Assembly (NCBI RefSeq): GCF_039851975.1
Contig: NZ_CP156660.1
Coordinates: 868,001-932,000, forward strand
Length of the DNA stretch: 64,000 nt
Reading direction: 5' to 3'
Source: Desulfoscipio sp. XC116
GTDB lineage: Bacteria > Bacillota > Desulfotomaculia > Desulfotomaculales > Desulfallaceae
The translations under genes were made by a program, and so were the position numbers. Below the pieces are notes generated by a model. That model did not search any database. It was given only the letters and a program-made list of their open reading frames with translations, and was not told the DNA's origin. Positions 38,726-46,715 of this stretch are shown in pieces. The stretch's first letter is position 1, and each line of letters starts with the position of its first letter.

Positions 38726-39982
38726 CTAATCTATATCCGTTACAGTGCCGATAAAGATGGGCAGATTTGTATCGCAGTCGATGAGCAGGTAAACAAACGG
38801 CCGGTCCAGGTATACTGTTGGGGGTTCATCCAACAATGCACTTCCACATAGCATTTCCACCGCGGTGGCCGCGCCCGCCTTGGTGCCTTTTTCATCCACG
38901 GCGATGTAGGTCTTGTGGAGCACCCGGCTGATAAAGATATTACCATTCACAGGTTCACTAATTCCTGTAAAATCGGCGCTATCCGCATCGAAAGCATCCG
39001 TTATGCCCATAGCTTTGAGAATATCGTTCATCTCCACAGCGTATTCGCTTTCGAACTTGGGGATCGCGGTTTCTACCGCGACATCCTGCGCGTTGTTGAG
39101 GGTGCTCATAAGTCCGTCGCCGGTAAGGGAAGCGATATAATCGGCAACGGAGACGCCCTCGTTCGGCAGCAGGGCGGCAAAGGCGTATCTCCGGTCGGCG
39201 TAGTATTTGACAAAGCCTGTGGCATTGCCGTCCTCCAGGTAGCGGTGCTCGGTGTTATACATCATCTCCACGTCCCGGGTTGCCCCGGACTCCGTCGTGA
39301 AAGCGCCGTCCCTTACCTGATCTTCGCTGTAGATATTCGCCCACTCGGCGTCGAAGGCCAGGGCGTTGATGAGATACATAATGGCTCCGTTCGGGATCTC
39401 GTCGAGGATGTTTTCAATCATGCCGTCCGTGTTGTCGCTAACCCAGGCGTTGATATCCTTTAGCGTGGTTTCATCAAAAGCCGCTTTGTAGATGGAAGCG
39501 CTGTAATAATCGGCGTTTGTCTGGAGAAAATCCTTTTTCACCGTCAGGTTTTTGTCGTCTCTAAACCAAATAGAATCGGCGACACTCACCTTATACTTAT
39601 CGCCCGACGGCAGGTTCTGCAGGTAAGTGTGCAGGTAGTCGTTGAGCTCCGGAACGTGAAGGCCGAATGCATCCTCCATCTGCGCCAGCGTTGCGCCCTC
39701 GGCGCCGTTGGCCGTCATGGCGAGGGCGCATAACACGGAAAGGGGAGAGACAAGGGTGTTTTCTTCGGGAACCGCGCTGTTCTGCAACAGTTTTACGGCA
39801 AAGTTCGCAATTGCCCCGGAGTCGCCGCCGGCCAAATCCACAACAGCAGCGTTTACGGTATTGGCCTTCACGCCGGACATCAGGTCCGCGGCCTGTGCGG
39901 ATACCCCGCGGTCGGAGAGAAAAAACAGCGTGGAAGCCAGCAGCATAAAACCAAACACTCCCGCGATCATTCGTTTTTTCAT
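38726..39982 (-). CDS. Secreted serpin A (serine protease inhibitor)
   Basis: A 418-residue serpin with an N-terminal signal/anchor segment (MKKRMIAGVFGFMLLASTLF) and cleavage likely after VSAQA. The serpin core is clear: NTLVSPLSVLCALAMTANGA, MYLINALAFDAEW, FAALLPNEGVS and the C-terminal RPFVYLLIDCDTNLPIF. The hinge GTKAGAATAV (small residues) is of the inhibitory type. The reactive loop reads VEMLCGSALLDEPPTVYLD. Start chosen at 39982 because GAAAGGAG lies eight bases upstream; the in-frame ATG at 40012 contains that site inside its frame. It is divergent from ada-alkA. The target protease is unknown. Confidence 0.9.
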   Translation of the reverse strand: MKKRMIAGVFGFMLLASTLFFLSDRGVSAQAADLMSGVKANTVNAAVVDLAGGDSGAIANFAVKLLQNSAVPEENTLVSPLSVLCALAMTANGAEGATLAQMEDAFGLHVPELNDYLHTYLQNLPSGDKYKVSVADSIWFRDDKNLTVKKDFLQTNADYYSASIYKAAFDETTLKDINAWVSDNTDGMIENILDEIPNGAIMYLINALAFDAEWANIYSEDQVRDGAFTTESGATRDVEMMYNTEHRYLEDGNATGFVKYYADRRYAFAALLPNEGVSVADYIASLTGDGLMSTLNNAQDVAVETAIPKFESEYAVEMNDILKAMGITDAFDADSADFTGISEPVNGNIFISRVLHKTYIAVDEKGTKAGAATAVEMLCGSALLDEPPTVYLDRPFVYLLIDCDTNLPIFIGTVTDID

Positions 39983-40184
39983 ATTGCTGCTCCTTTCAAA
40001 TAATTTATTCATTAGTCATTGGACGAAAATTCCGGGGAAGTTGTTCCTCTATGGTAATAATTTTCATTGATCTGATAAAGACAATCTTGCCTGCCGTGGC
40101 AAAAATAAACACATGTCCGAAAATAGCCGGATTTTTGTAGAGGATCTGTTATAATAATTAGAGCTCTAACAAAGGGGCGAGAAA

Positions 40185-41660
40185 ATGTTAGCAACTGATA
40201 GTACCGGCCTATATGCCGCATTCAAGGCAAAGGACGCACGTTTTGACGGCCGTTTCTTTGTAGGCATATCGACCACGGGAATATACTGTCGTCCGGTGTG
40301 TCGAGCAAAGCAGCCGAAAGCTGAAAACTGTACCTATTATTCCACGGCGGCGGAAGCTGAACAAGCGGGATACCGGCCATGCCTTTTATGCAGGCCGGAA
40401 CTTGCACCTGGTTTGTCAATAACTGACGCTACTGTTGCTTTGGTTCATCGTGCGGCAAGAATGTTAGAGGAAAACTGCGGAAGCGGCCGGAGTTTAGATG
40501 AGCTCGCCGGGCGGCTTGGCTGCACGGACCGGCATTTACGGCGTGTGTTTAAGGCAGAATATAACGTGTCGCCGATACAATATCTCCAAACATGCCGATT
40601 GCTTTTTGCAAAAAATCTACTTATGGACACAAACTTGCCCGTGCTCGAAGTTGCAATGACTGCCGGATTTGGCAGCTTGCGCCGCTTTAATGACCTTTTC
40701 AAAAAGCATTACCAGCTTTCACCTACAATCTTGCGCAAAAGAATGTCGGAAGAAAAGAAACAAAGCAGCAATATAACTTTAGCTTTGGGTTACCGTCCGC
40801 CTTATCGCTGGGAAGAAATGCTGGCTTTTCTTGCTGGGCGTGCAATCTCCGGAGTGGAGGTTATCAAAGGCGGCGAATATTTGCGTACCGTGCATTTGGT
40901 AGATGCAGACCAAAAACATGTATATGGTTGGCTGCGGGTAGGCAATAAGCCGGAAAAGAATACCTTAATAGTTACAGTGAGCGAAAGGCTGTTGCCGGTG
41001 TTGCCGCAAGTATTGGCAAAGGTGCGTCAGCTATTCGATTTATATTGTGACCCGGAAGCGGTATATGAAACGCTTGCGCCAATGAACAATATCCGTCCCG
41101 GCCTTTGCGTTCCGGGGACTCGCCTGCCCGGCAGCTTTAATGCTTTTGAAATGGCGGTTAGGGCGGTTTTGGGACAGCAAATTACCGTGAAAGCAGCGAG
41201 TACGTTAGCGGCAAGGTTGGTTAACGCTTACGGTACGCCTATCCAAACCGGCATTGAGGGATTAACCCATGTTTTCCCCTCGCCCGAAGATATACTTGCT
41301 TTAGAGGGGCCGATCGAAAACCATCTTGGTCCCTTGGGTATTATTGCGGCGCGGGCAAGAAGTATCTATGAATTGGCAAAGTCATCGGAGCAGGGAAAAA
41401 TTGATTTTGGTCTTTGCGCCCAGCCGGAAATAGAAATGAAAAAGCTGTTGGCTATTCCGGGTATCGGAAGCTGGACAGCCCAATACATTGCAATGCGAAC
41501 AATGGAATGGCCTGATGCCTTCCTTGAAACAGATGTTGGCGTGAAAAAGGCGCTTGAACCCCATTCAGCAAAGGAATTGCTTGAAATGGCAGAAGCGTGG
41601 CGGCCCTGGCGCAGCTATGCGACAATCAACCTTTGGAATTCATTGCAAACGCGGAATTAG
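40185..41660 (+). CDS. Ada-AlkA fusion: methylphosphotriester sensor, AraC regulator and 3-methyladenine glycosylase
   Basis: A 491-residue fusion. Residues 1-75 are the Ada zinc domain: Cys35, Cys39, Cys66 and Cys69 bind zinc, and Cys35 accepts methyl from DNA phosphotriesters. Residues about 80-190 are two AraC helix-turn-helix motifs (LAGRLGCTDRHLRRVFKAEY). Residues about 200-290 are the AlkA N-domain (YRPPYRWEEMLAFLAGRAI). Residues about 310-490 are the HhH-GPD glycosylase (VRAVLGQQITVKAAS, IPGIGSWTAQYIAMR, catalytic Asp in ETDVGVKKAL). Methylation of the sensor would activate transcription of itself and ogt. Promoter: TATAAT near 40150. The downstream ogt is truncated, but an intact copy lies 4 kb upstream. 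Confidence 0.93.
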   Translation: MLATDSTGLYAAFKAKDARFDGRFFVGISTTGIYCRPVCRAKQPKAENCTYYSTAAEAEQAGYRPCLLCRPELAPGLSITDATVALVHRAARMLEENCGSGRSLDELAGRLGCTDRHLRRVFKAEYNVSPIQYLQTCRLLFAKNLLMDTNLPVLEVAMTAGFGSLRRFNDLFKKHYQLSPTILRKRMSEEKKQSSNITLALGYRPPYRWEEMLAFLAGRAISGVEVIKGGEYLRTVHLVDADQKHVYGWLRVGNKPEKNTLIVTVSERLLPVLPQVLAKVRQLFDLYCDPEAVYETLAPMNNIRPGLCVPGTRLPGSFNAFEMAVRAVLGQQITVKAASTLAARLVNAYGTPIQTGIEGLTHVFPSPEDILALEGPIENHLGPLGIIAARARSIYELAKSSEQGKIDFGLCAQPEIEMKKLLAIPGIGSWTAQYIAMRTMEWPDAFLETDVGVKKALEPHSAKELLEMAEAWRPWRSYATINLWNSLQTRN

Positions 41661-41671
41661 GAGAACTAAAA

Positions 41672-41947
41672 ATGTACTACTCAACAACTTATCCTTCGTC
41701 TGTAGGTCTGCTTACGTTAGCAAGTGACGGTGAAAGTCTCGTTGGTTTGTGGATAGAGGGGCAGAAGTACCACGGCAATACCATACCCGAAGCAATGATG
41801 GAAAATGACGCTATGCCGGTTTTTAACGCTGTGAAAAAGTACTTGGACAGTTATTTTGCCGGTAAAAAGCCTGACGTTTCCGAATTGCCGTTAGCTCCCA
41901 TTGGCGGTGAGTTTCTCGAAACCATTGCGGGCTTGAGAACCAAATAG
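41672..41947 (+). pseudogene. ogt: Truncated ogt
   Basis: The first 75 or so residues are nearly identical to the intact ogt at 35842 (MYYSTTYPSSVGLLTLASDG...). After GGEF the sequence departs into unrelated bases and stops. The Cys active site (PCHRV) is missing, so no methyltransferase activity is possible. Confidence 0.88.
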
Positions 41948-41952
41948 AGACA

Positions 41953-41988
41953 GAGTCAGGGGAGAGTCAGGGGACGGTTCTTTGACTC
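41953..41988 (+). repeat. REP-like dispersed repeat, copy 3
   Basis: GAGTCAGGGGA followed by GAGTCAGGGGACGGTTCT and TTGACTC: a partial duplication of the unit's first half. Confidence 0.8.
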
Positions 41989-42011
41989 TGGATTCTTTTG
42001 CCGAAGGCTAG

Positions 42012-42046
42012 GCCGGCGGCGGCGCGCTGGCTTAGCCGCGCTGCCG
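42012..42046 (-). repeat. GC-rich hairpin behind serpin B
   Basis: Third copy of the GGCGGCGCG...CGCG hairpin, about 35 bases past the serpin B stop. Its right arm has a substitution (CGCGCTGCC). Confidence 0.55.
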
Positions 42047-42080
42047 CTAGCTTAATGTGGTGGTCATTGATCTAGATCCG

Positions 42081-43331
42081 TTATAGATCCGTTACAGTGC
42101 CGATGAAGATGGGCAGATTTGTATCGCAGTCGATGAGCAGGTAAACAAACGGCCGGTCCAGGTGTACTGTTGGGGGTTTATCCAACAATGCACCGGTCAG
42201 CTTCATTTCCACCGCGGTGGCCGCGCCCGCCTTGGTGCCCTTTTCATCCACGGCGATGTGGGTCTTATGGAGCACCCGGCTGATAAAGATATTGCCCGCG
42301 GATTCGACAATTCCTGTAAAATCGGCGCTATCCGCATCGAAAGCATCCGTTATGCCCATAGCTTTGAGAATATCGTTCATCTCCACAGCGTATTCGCTTT
42401 CGAACTTGGGGATCGCGGTTTCTACCGCGACATTCTGCGCGTTGTTGAGGGTGCTCATAAGTCCGTCGCCGGTAAGGGAAGCGATATAATCGGCAACGGA
42501 GACGCCCTCGTTCGGCAACAGGGCGGCAAAGGCGTATCTCCGGTCGGCGTAATACTTGACAAAGCCTGTGGCGTTGCCGTCCTCCAGGTAGCGGTGCTCG
42601 CTGCTATACATCATCTCCACGTCCCGGGTTGCCCCGGACTCCGTCGTGAAAGCGCCGTCCCTTACCTGATCTTCGCTGTAGATATTCGCCCACTCGGCGT
42701 CGAAGGCCAGGGCGTTGATGAGATACATAATGGCTCCGTTCGGGATCTCGTCGAGGATGTTTTCAATCATGCCGTCCGTGTTGTCGCTAACCCAGGCGTT
42801 GATATCCTTTAGCGTGGTTTCATCAAAAGCCGCTTTGTAGATGGAAGCGCTGTAATAATCGGCGTTTGTCTGGAGAAAATCCTTTTTCACCGTCAGGTTT
42901 TTGTCGTCTCTAAACCAAATAGAATCGGCGACACTCACCTTATACTTATCGCCCGACGGCAGGTTCTGCAGGTAAGTGTGCAGGTAGTCGTTGAGCTCCG
43001 GAACGTGAAGGCCGAATGCATCCTCCATCTGCGCCAGCGTTGCGCCCTCGGCGCCGTTGGCCGTCATGGCGAGGGCGCATAACACGGAAAGGGGAGAGAC
43101 AAGGGTGTTTTCTTCGGGAACCGCGCTGTTTTGCAACAGTTTTACGGCAAAGTTCGCAATTGCCCCGGAGTCGTCGCCGGTCAGATCCACAACAGCAGTG
43201 TTTACGGTATTGGCCTTCACGCCGGACATCAGGTCCGCGGCCTGTGCGGATACCCCGCGGTCGGAGAGAAAAAACAGCGTGGAAGCCAACAGCATAAAAC
43301 CAAACACTCCCGCGATCATTCGTTTTTTCAT
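42081..43331 (-). CDS. Secreted serpin B (paralogue of serpin A)
   Basis: A 416-residue serpin, nearly identical to serpin A along most of its length, including signal segment and hinge GTKAGAATAV. Differences cluster at the reactive loop: here VEMKLTGALLDKPPTVHLD against VEMLCGSALLDEPPTVYLD. The scissile-bond region therefore differs while the scaffold is kept, pointing to different target proteases. Start by the same argument as serpin A (GAAAGGAG site before 43331). It is followed on the other side by arsR, divergently. Confidence 0.9.
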   Translation of the reverse strand: MKKRMIAGVFGFMLLASTLFFLSDRGVSAQAADLMSGVKANTVNTAVVDLTGDDSGAIANFAVKLLQNSAVPEENTLVSPLSVLCALAMTANGAEGATLAQMEDAFGLHVPELNDYLHTYLQNLPSGDKYKVSVADSIWFRDDKNLTVKKDFLQTNADYYSASIYKAAFDETTLKDINAWVSDNTDGMIENILDEIPNGAIMYLINALAFDAEWANIYSEDQVRDGAFTTESGATRDVEMMYSSEHRYLEDGNATGFVKYYADRRYAFAALLPNEGVSVADYIASLTGDGLMSTLNNAQNVAVETAIPKFESEYAVEMNDILKAMGITDAFDADSADFTGIVESAGNIFISRVLHKTHIAVDEKGTKAGAATAVEMKLTGALLDKPPTVHLDRPFVYLLIDCDTNLPIFIGTVTDL

Positions 43332-43533
43332 ATTGCTGCTCCTTTCAAATAATTTATTCATTAGTCATTGGACGAAAATTTCAGGGTAGTTGTTCCTATG
43401 GTAATGATCTTCACTGAGCCTGATAAAAAAAAGATTTGGAGATTTTAAAGTAGATACAAAGAAGAGATAATTTTAACATATGCCGGAAATTGATATGGTA
43501 CCAGTTTGATTTTACAATTATTTAGATAAGCTG

Positions 43534-43562
43534 TTGACAAGCATAATTAAGTGTATTATACT
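43534..43562 (+). promoter_or_regulatory. Sigma-A promoter of the ArsR gene with overlapping dyad
   Basis: TTGACA (43534-43539), 17 bases, TATACT (43557-43562). The imperfect dyad AAGTGTATTATACTT (43549-43563) covers the -10 box, as expected for an ArsR/SmtB operator. Confidence 0.75.
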
Positions 43563-43599
43563 TCAATTTAGCCTCCGCTTATCTGGAAAGGGGCAAAAA

Positions 43600-43941
43600 A
43601 TGGAGATGGAACAATATTATGAGGTATTAAAAGCAATTTCGGACGAATCCAGATTCAAAATTATAAATATTTTATTAAGCCATGATCTATGCGTTGGGGG
43701 TCTGGCCCAACAAATTAATATATCTAAACCGGCTGTTTCCCAACATCTTCAAGCGTTAAGGAAAATCGGCTTGGTTACAGGAGAAAAAAGAGGTTATTAT
43801 ACGCATTATGTTGTAAACAGATCTCTTCTAAAGCAGGTGGGTGAAAAAATAATTGAAGCTGCGTCAAAAACGAATGAGGGTGGATGCCAGCGTGAACAAA
43901 CTGGTGAATGTGTATGCCAATGTCAGTGTAGCAAAGGATAA
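43600..43941 (+). CDS. ArsR/SmtB family metal-responsive repressor
   Basis: A 113-residue winged-helix repressor: LKAISDESRFKIINILLSHD, then LCVGGLAQQINISKPAVSQH and LQALRKIGLVTGEKRGYYTHY. The Cys in HDLCVGG matches the alpha-3 ELCV metal site of ArsR proteins. The C-terminal tail is Cys-rich (GGCQREQTGECVCQCQC), giving extra thiol ligands. Start at 43600 with AAAGGGGC upstream; the in-frame TTG at 43534 is the -35 box. It probably senses a thiophilic or borderline metal and may control the transport cluster 380 bases downstream or the Cys-rich peptide at 50793. Confidence 0.87.
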   Translation: MEMEQYYEVLKAISDESRFKIINILLSHDLCVGGLAQQINISKPAVSQHLQALRKIGLVTGEKRGYYTHYVVNRSLLKQVGEKIIEAASKTNEGGCQREQTGECVCQCQCSKG

Positions 43942-44019
43942 AGCTTTTTAAATATAAGTTGGGTTTTGCTGATAGATTAAGCATATTAACCAGGGAGCTA
44001 ATTTTTTTTGACTTTTTGT

Positions 44020-44040
44020 TGATAATGAATCTCAATATCA
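44020..44040 (+). promoter_or_regulatory. Fur-box-like dyad
   Basis: TGATAATGA-ATC-TCAATATCA: nine-base arms with one mismatch around three bases. This is close to the Fur consensus (GATAATGATAATCATTATC). It lies in the leader of the transport cluster, suggesting iron-dependent repression. Confidence 0.6.
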
Positions 44041-44097
44041 CTTTTTGTCTGTTGGTTAATTAGATAAGGATTAAGTTAAGACAAAAAGTTAGGCCAT

Positions 44098-44113
44098 TCT
44101 AACCAGTGAATTG
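44098..44113 (+). promoter_or_regulatory. GTTAG-N6-CTAAC dyad, copy 1
   Basis: GTTAGGCCATTCTAAC. A second dyad of the same design lies at 44219. Two copies in one leader suggest cooperative repressor sites; the arms resemble DtxR/MntR-type half sites. Confidence 0.45.
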
Positions 44114-44218
44114 GTGAATGAAATAATTTGGTACACACTATTTCACTATATTATTAAATCCAATGATACAAAAATTTGACTACTATACCTATTCATGTGG
44201 TAGATTTTTAAAACATTG

Positions 44219-44234
44219 GTTAGCCATGTCTAAC
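44219..44234 (+). promoter_or_regulatory. GTTAG-N6-CTAAC dyad, copy 2
   Basis: GTTAGCCATGTCTAAC, a near-perfect palindrome 90 bases before the first gene of the cluster. See copy 1. Confidence 0.45.
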
Positions 44235-44323
44235 TATCAAAAATACAATGAGTATTTGCTATTTAGAGGTAATCACTCAAGGTAATCACTCAAGATATCT
44301 AATGGATAGGTTGGTGAATTAAA

Positions 44324-45142
44324 GTGCTAATTGCAAAAGCCCTTTGTTTTAGCTATGGTAAGCGAAATATTTTAAACAATGTAAATTTCATAGCGGAAGA
44401 AGGCCAGGTTATTTCACTGATTGGTCCGAACGGTTCGGGGAAATCGACATTGCTGCGTTGTTTATGCGGCTTGATTCCTGTAAAAAGCAATTCGGTATTT
44501 TTGTTTGATAAGCCTATAGGAACTTTGGGGCCAAAAGAAATCTCAAGAAAAATAGCCTTTCTTCCACAAGCTCATGAGCGATTGCAAGGCGTAACTGTTT
44601 ATGAACTGATTTCTATGGGCAGAGCCCCTTACCACCGCTCCGGATGGATAAATACACAGGAAGATCAGGAAAAAATTGCATGGGCTATAGACTACATGCA
44701 TATCGGTCATTTGACGCACCGATTGGTGGAAATGTTGTCGGGCGGAGAAAAACAACGAGTTTGGATTGCTATGGTTCTTGCTCAAAATACACCGATTATT
44801 TTACTGGACGAACCAGTTACATATATGGACTTAAAATACCAATGTGAACTTCTTCGAACAATAAAAGATTTAAAAGACACTTTCCAAAAAACTATTATTG
44901 CAGTTTTCCATGACATTAATCATGCTATCGAAATATCTGATTATGTATATCTTTTAAAAAACGGACATGTTTATCGGGCAGGAGCTAGTGAGCAGGTAGT
45001 TACAGAACAGTCTATTAGAGATGTGTATGGAGTATGTGCGCATATTTGCAGGTTCAAAAGATGTTGTCGCAATGTAGTTGTTCCGGCGGGTGTACATGAC
45101 AACTTATTGAGCACTTCGCTTGAAAAAGTACAAATAAAATAA
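44324..45142 (+). CDS. FecE/BtuD-type ABC transporter ATPase
   Basis: A 272-residue ATPase of the iron-siderophore/heme/cobalamin importer class. Walker A GPNGSGKSTLL near residue 34, the FecE-type segment PQAHERLQGVTVYELISMGRAPY near 81-103, signature LSGGEKQRV near 139-147, Walker B IILLDEPVTYMD near 156-167 and the H-loop His in VFHDINHA. The C-terminal 45 residues are unusual, with Cys-rich CAHICRFKRCC, which could bind metal. GTG start. It is the first gene of a same-strand cluster and partners the permease at 47893. Confidence 0.87.
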   Translation: MLIAKALCFSYGKRNILNNVNFIAEEGQVISLIGPNGSGKSTLLRCLCGLIPVKSNSVFLFDKPIGTLGPKEISRKIAFLPQAHERLQGVTVYELISMGRAPYHRSGWINTQEDQEKIAWAIDYMHIGHLTHRLVEMLSGGEKQRVWIAMVLAQNTPIILLDEPVTYMDLKYQCELLRTIKDLKDTFQKTIIAVFHDINHAIEISDYVYLLKNGHVYRAGASEQVVTEQSIRDVYGVCAHICRFKRCCRNVVVPAGVHDNLLSTSLEKVQIK

Positions 45143-45159
45143 GAGAGAGGATGATCTAA

Positions 45160-46074
45160 TTGGTACGCTTTATGGTTCACACTCCGGTTAATATGCGTGG
45201 ACGAATGACGGATTATATCAAGGATAACCTTTGGGCATTGGAAGAAAAAATCGGTGATAAAGTCGCACTTTACACACCTCATGATCCGGAGTACACATCG
45301 GACTGTAGCGAAGAATGGCTGGCTTCGGCGATTGAAAAGGGAATCGTCCCCGATGTGATAGTAACTCATGCTACGGAATTCGCGGCATTAGAGAACCGAT
45401 CAGAAGTTGGTTTGTTCTCTGATCTATCCAGCCGGTATTTAAAAGAAAATCCTGTACGGGAAGAATTGAGCATGCTGATAGACCCGCAGGGAATCTTTTA
45501 TCCAATCTCCGTAACGCCTTTGGCCATGATCTATAACACGGAAAAAATAAAGGAGCATGAGCTAAAACGCTCATGGGCTGACCTGTTTAATGAGAAATAC
45601 AAAATCATCTTTCCCGACCGGGATAAACCATTGTGCAGGGCAGTCGGAGCATTTTTAAAGGCAAAATTCCCTGAGCAGTTTCCGGCATTTGAGAAGAAAG
45701 TCGTATATGAGGGTTCTCCGGCCAACGTGGTTAAAGCGGTAGCTTCGGGAGAATACGATATGGCTATAACTAATTCCTCTTTTGCTGCGATGGCACAAGG
45801 TAGGAAAATCGCGATTAATGCTCCTAAAGAAGGATATATCCTTCTCCCACAGGTGCTTGTATGGAAAAAAGGTACGGATGAAAGGTTAACCGCCCTTGCG
45901 GATTTGCTGATAGGTGAGGAAATGCAACGTTATCTGTCTGAACAGGGCGCTTGGCCGGTACGCAAGGATATTCCAATATGTGACACGGTTGCCTATAACC
46001 AGCAGTTGACAAGCTGGCAAGGTTGGGACGCCTACATAAAAGCCGTTTCAGAGTTTGACAAATTTTCTGTGTAA
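45160..46074 (+). CDS. Substrate-binding-like protein without signal peptide
   Basis: A 304-residue protein with the type 2 periplasmic binding fold as in iron/anion solute-binding proteins: PDVIVTHATEFAAL, LSMLIDPQGIFYPISVTPLAM and YNTEKIK, then SPANVVKAVASGEYDMAITN, GYILLPQVLVWKKGTDE and LSEQGAWPVRKD near the end. The N-terminus (MVRFMVHTPVNMRGRMTDY) is not a signal peptide and has no lipobox, so the protein should stay in the cytoplasm. It could act as a metal or anion chaperone or sensor. TTG start with AGAGAGG upstream. It lies 17 bases after the ATPase gene. Confidence 0.72.
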   Translation: MVRFMVHTPVNMRGRMTDYIKDNLWALEEKIGDKVALYTPHDPEYTSDCSEEWLASAIEKGIVPDVIVTHATEFAALENRSEVGLFSDLSSRYLKENPVREELSMLIDPQGIFYPISVTPLAMIYNTEKIKEHELKRSWADLFNEKYKIIFPDRDKPLCRAVGAFLKAKFPEQFPAFEKKVVYEGSPANVVKAVASGEYDMAITNSSFAAMAQGRKIAINAPKEGYILLPQVLVWKKGTDERLTALADLLIGEEMQRYLSEQGAWPVRKDIPICDTVAYNQQLTSWQGWDAYIKAVSEFDKFSV

Positions 46075-46091
46075 AGAAAGGGGAGATAAAA

Positions 46092-46688
46092 ATGCTTAAA
46101 TCTGATAACTATGCAAAGTTGCAGCCTATGTATCCGCTCCTGATCCAACAATTTGTAGACGATTATAATCTCAGTAAAGGAATCGCTGTGGACGTCGGCG
46201 TTGGACCCGGTTGGCTGGGAATGGAAATGGCCAAGATCACCGATATGAAAATTGTTTTTTTGGATGTTAGTCAGGAATCCTTAGATTTGGCAAAAAAGAA
46301 TTTTGAAGCCTTGGACGTTGACAATGAGGTGGAGTTCATTAAAGCCGATGTTCAAGCCCTTCCGATGGAAGACAATTTTGCCGATTTTATCATGAGCAGA
46401 GGTTCGATTTGGTTCTGGAAGGAGCCGGAAAAAGGGCTGCGGGAAATTTATAGGATTTTAAAGCCGGGCGGCGTTGCAATAGTCGGTGGAGGTTTGGGAA
46501 GATACCTTCCCGCAAGTATGCGGGCAAGATTGCAGAAAGCTCTCAAACAGGGGCTAATTCAAAGAAACGAGAAAAGACCAAACCTTGAAGAATTTAAAGC
46601 AATTGTTGAGAAAGCTGAACTGCCAAACTATCGGATTTTTACAGATGGAGAAGCCGGCAGCGGCCGTTGGGTTGAAATTAAAAAATAA
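46092..46688 (+). CDS. Class I SAM-dependent methyltransferase
   Basis: A 198-residue methyltransferase. Motif I VDVGVGPGWLGMEMA near residues 33-47, LDVSQESLDLA as the acidic loop binding the SAM ribose, ADVQALPMEDNFADFIMSRG and REIYRILKPGGVAIVGGG as later motifs. It belongs to the UbiE/ArsM-like small-molecule group. No Cys triad typical of ArsM is present, so arsenic methylation is unlikely. Its place inside a metal-complex transport cluster suggests it modifies a chelator or cofactor. A GGGGAG ribosome site lies eight bases upstream. Confidence 0.83.
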   Translation: MLKSDNYAKLQPMYPLLIQQFVDDYNLSKGIAVDVGVGPGWLGMEMAKITDMKIVFLDVSQESLDLAKKNFEALDVDNEVEFIKADVQALPMEDNFADFIMSRGSIWFWKEPEKGLREIYRILKPGGVAIVGGGLGRYLPASMRARLQKALKQGLIQRNEKRPNLEEFKAIVEKAELPNYRIFTDGEAGSGRWVEIKK

Positions 46689-46715
46689 AAAACATCCATA
46701 AGGAGGGATAAAACA

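Noticed and set aside
38915-39948. Long plus-strand frames opposite serpins A and B
   Set aside because: They mirror the serpin coding frame, occur identically in both copies and have no ribosome site or domain.
43534-43599. Longer ArsR start (TTG at 43534)
   Set aside because: The TTG is the first half of the -35 box TTGACA of the gene's own promoter.
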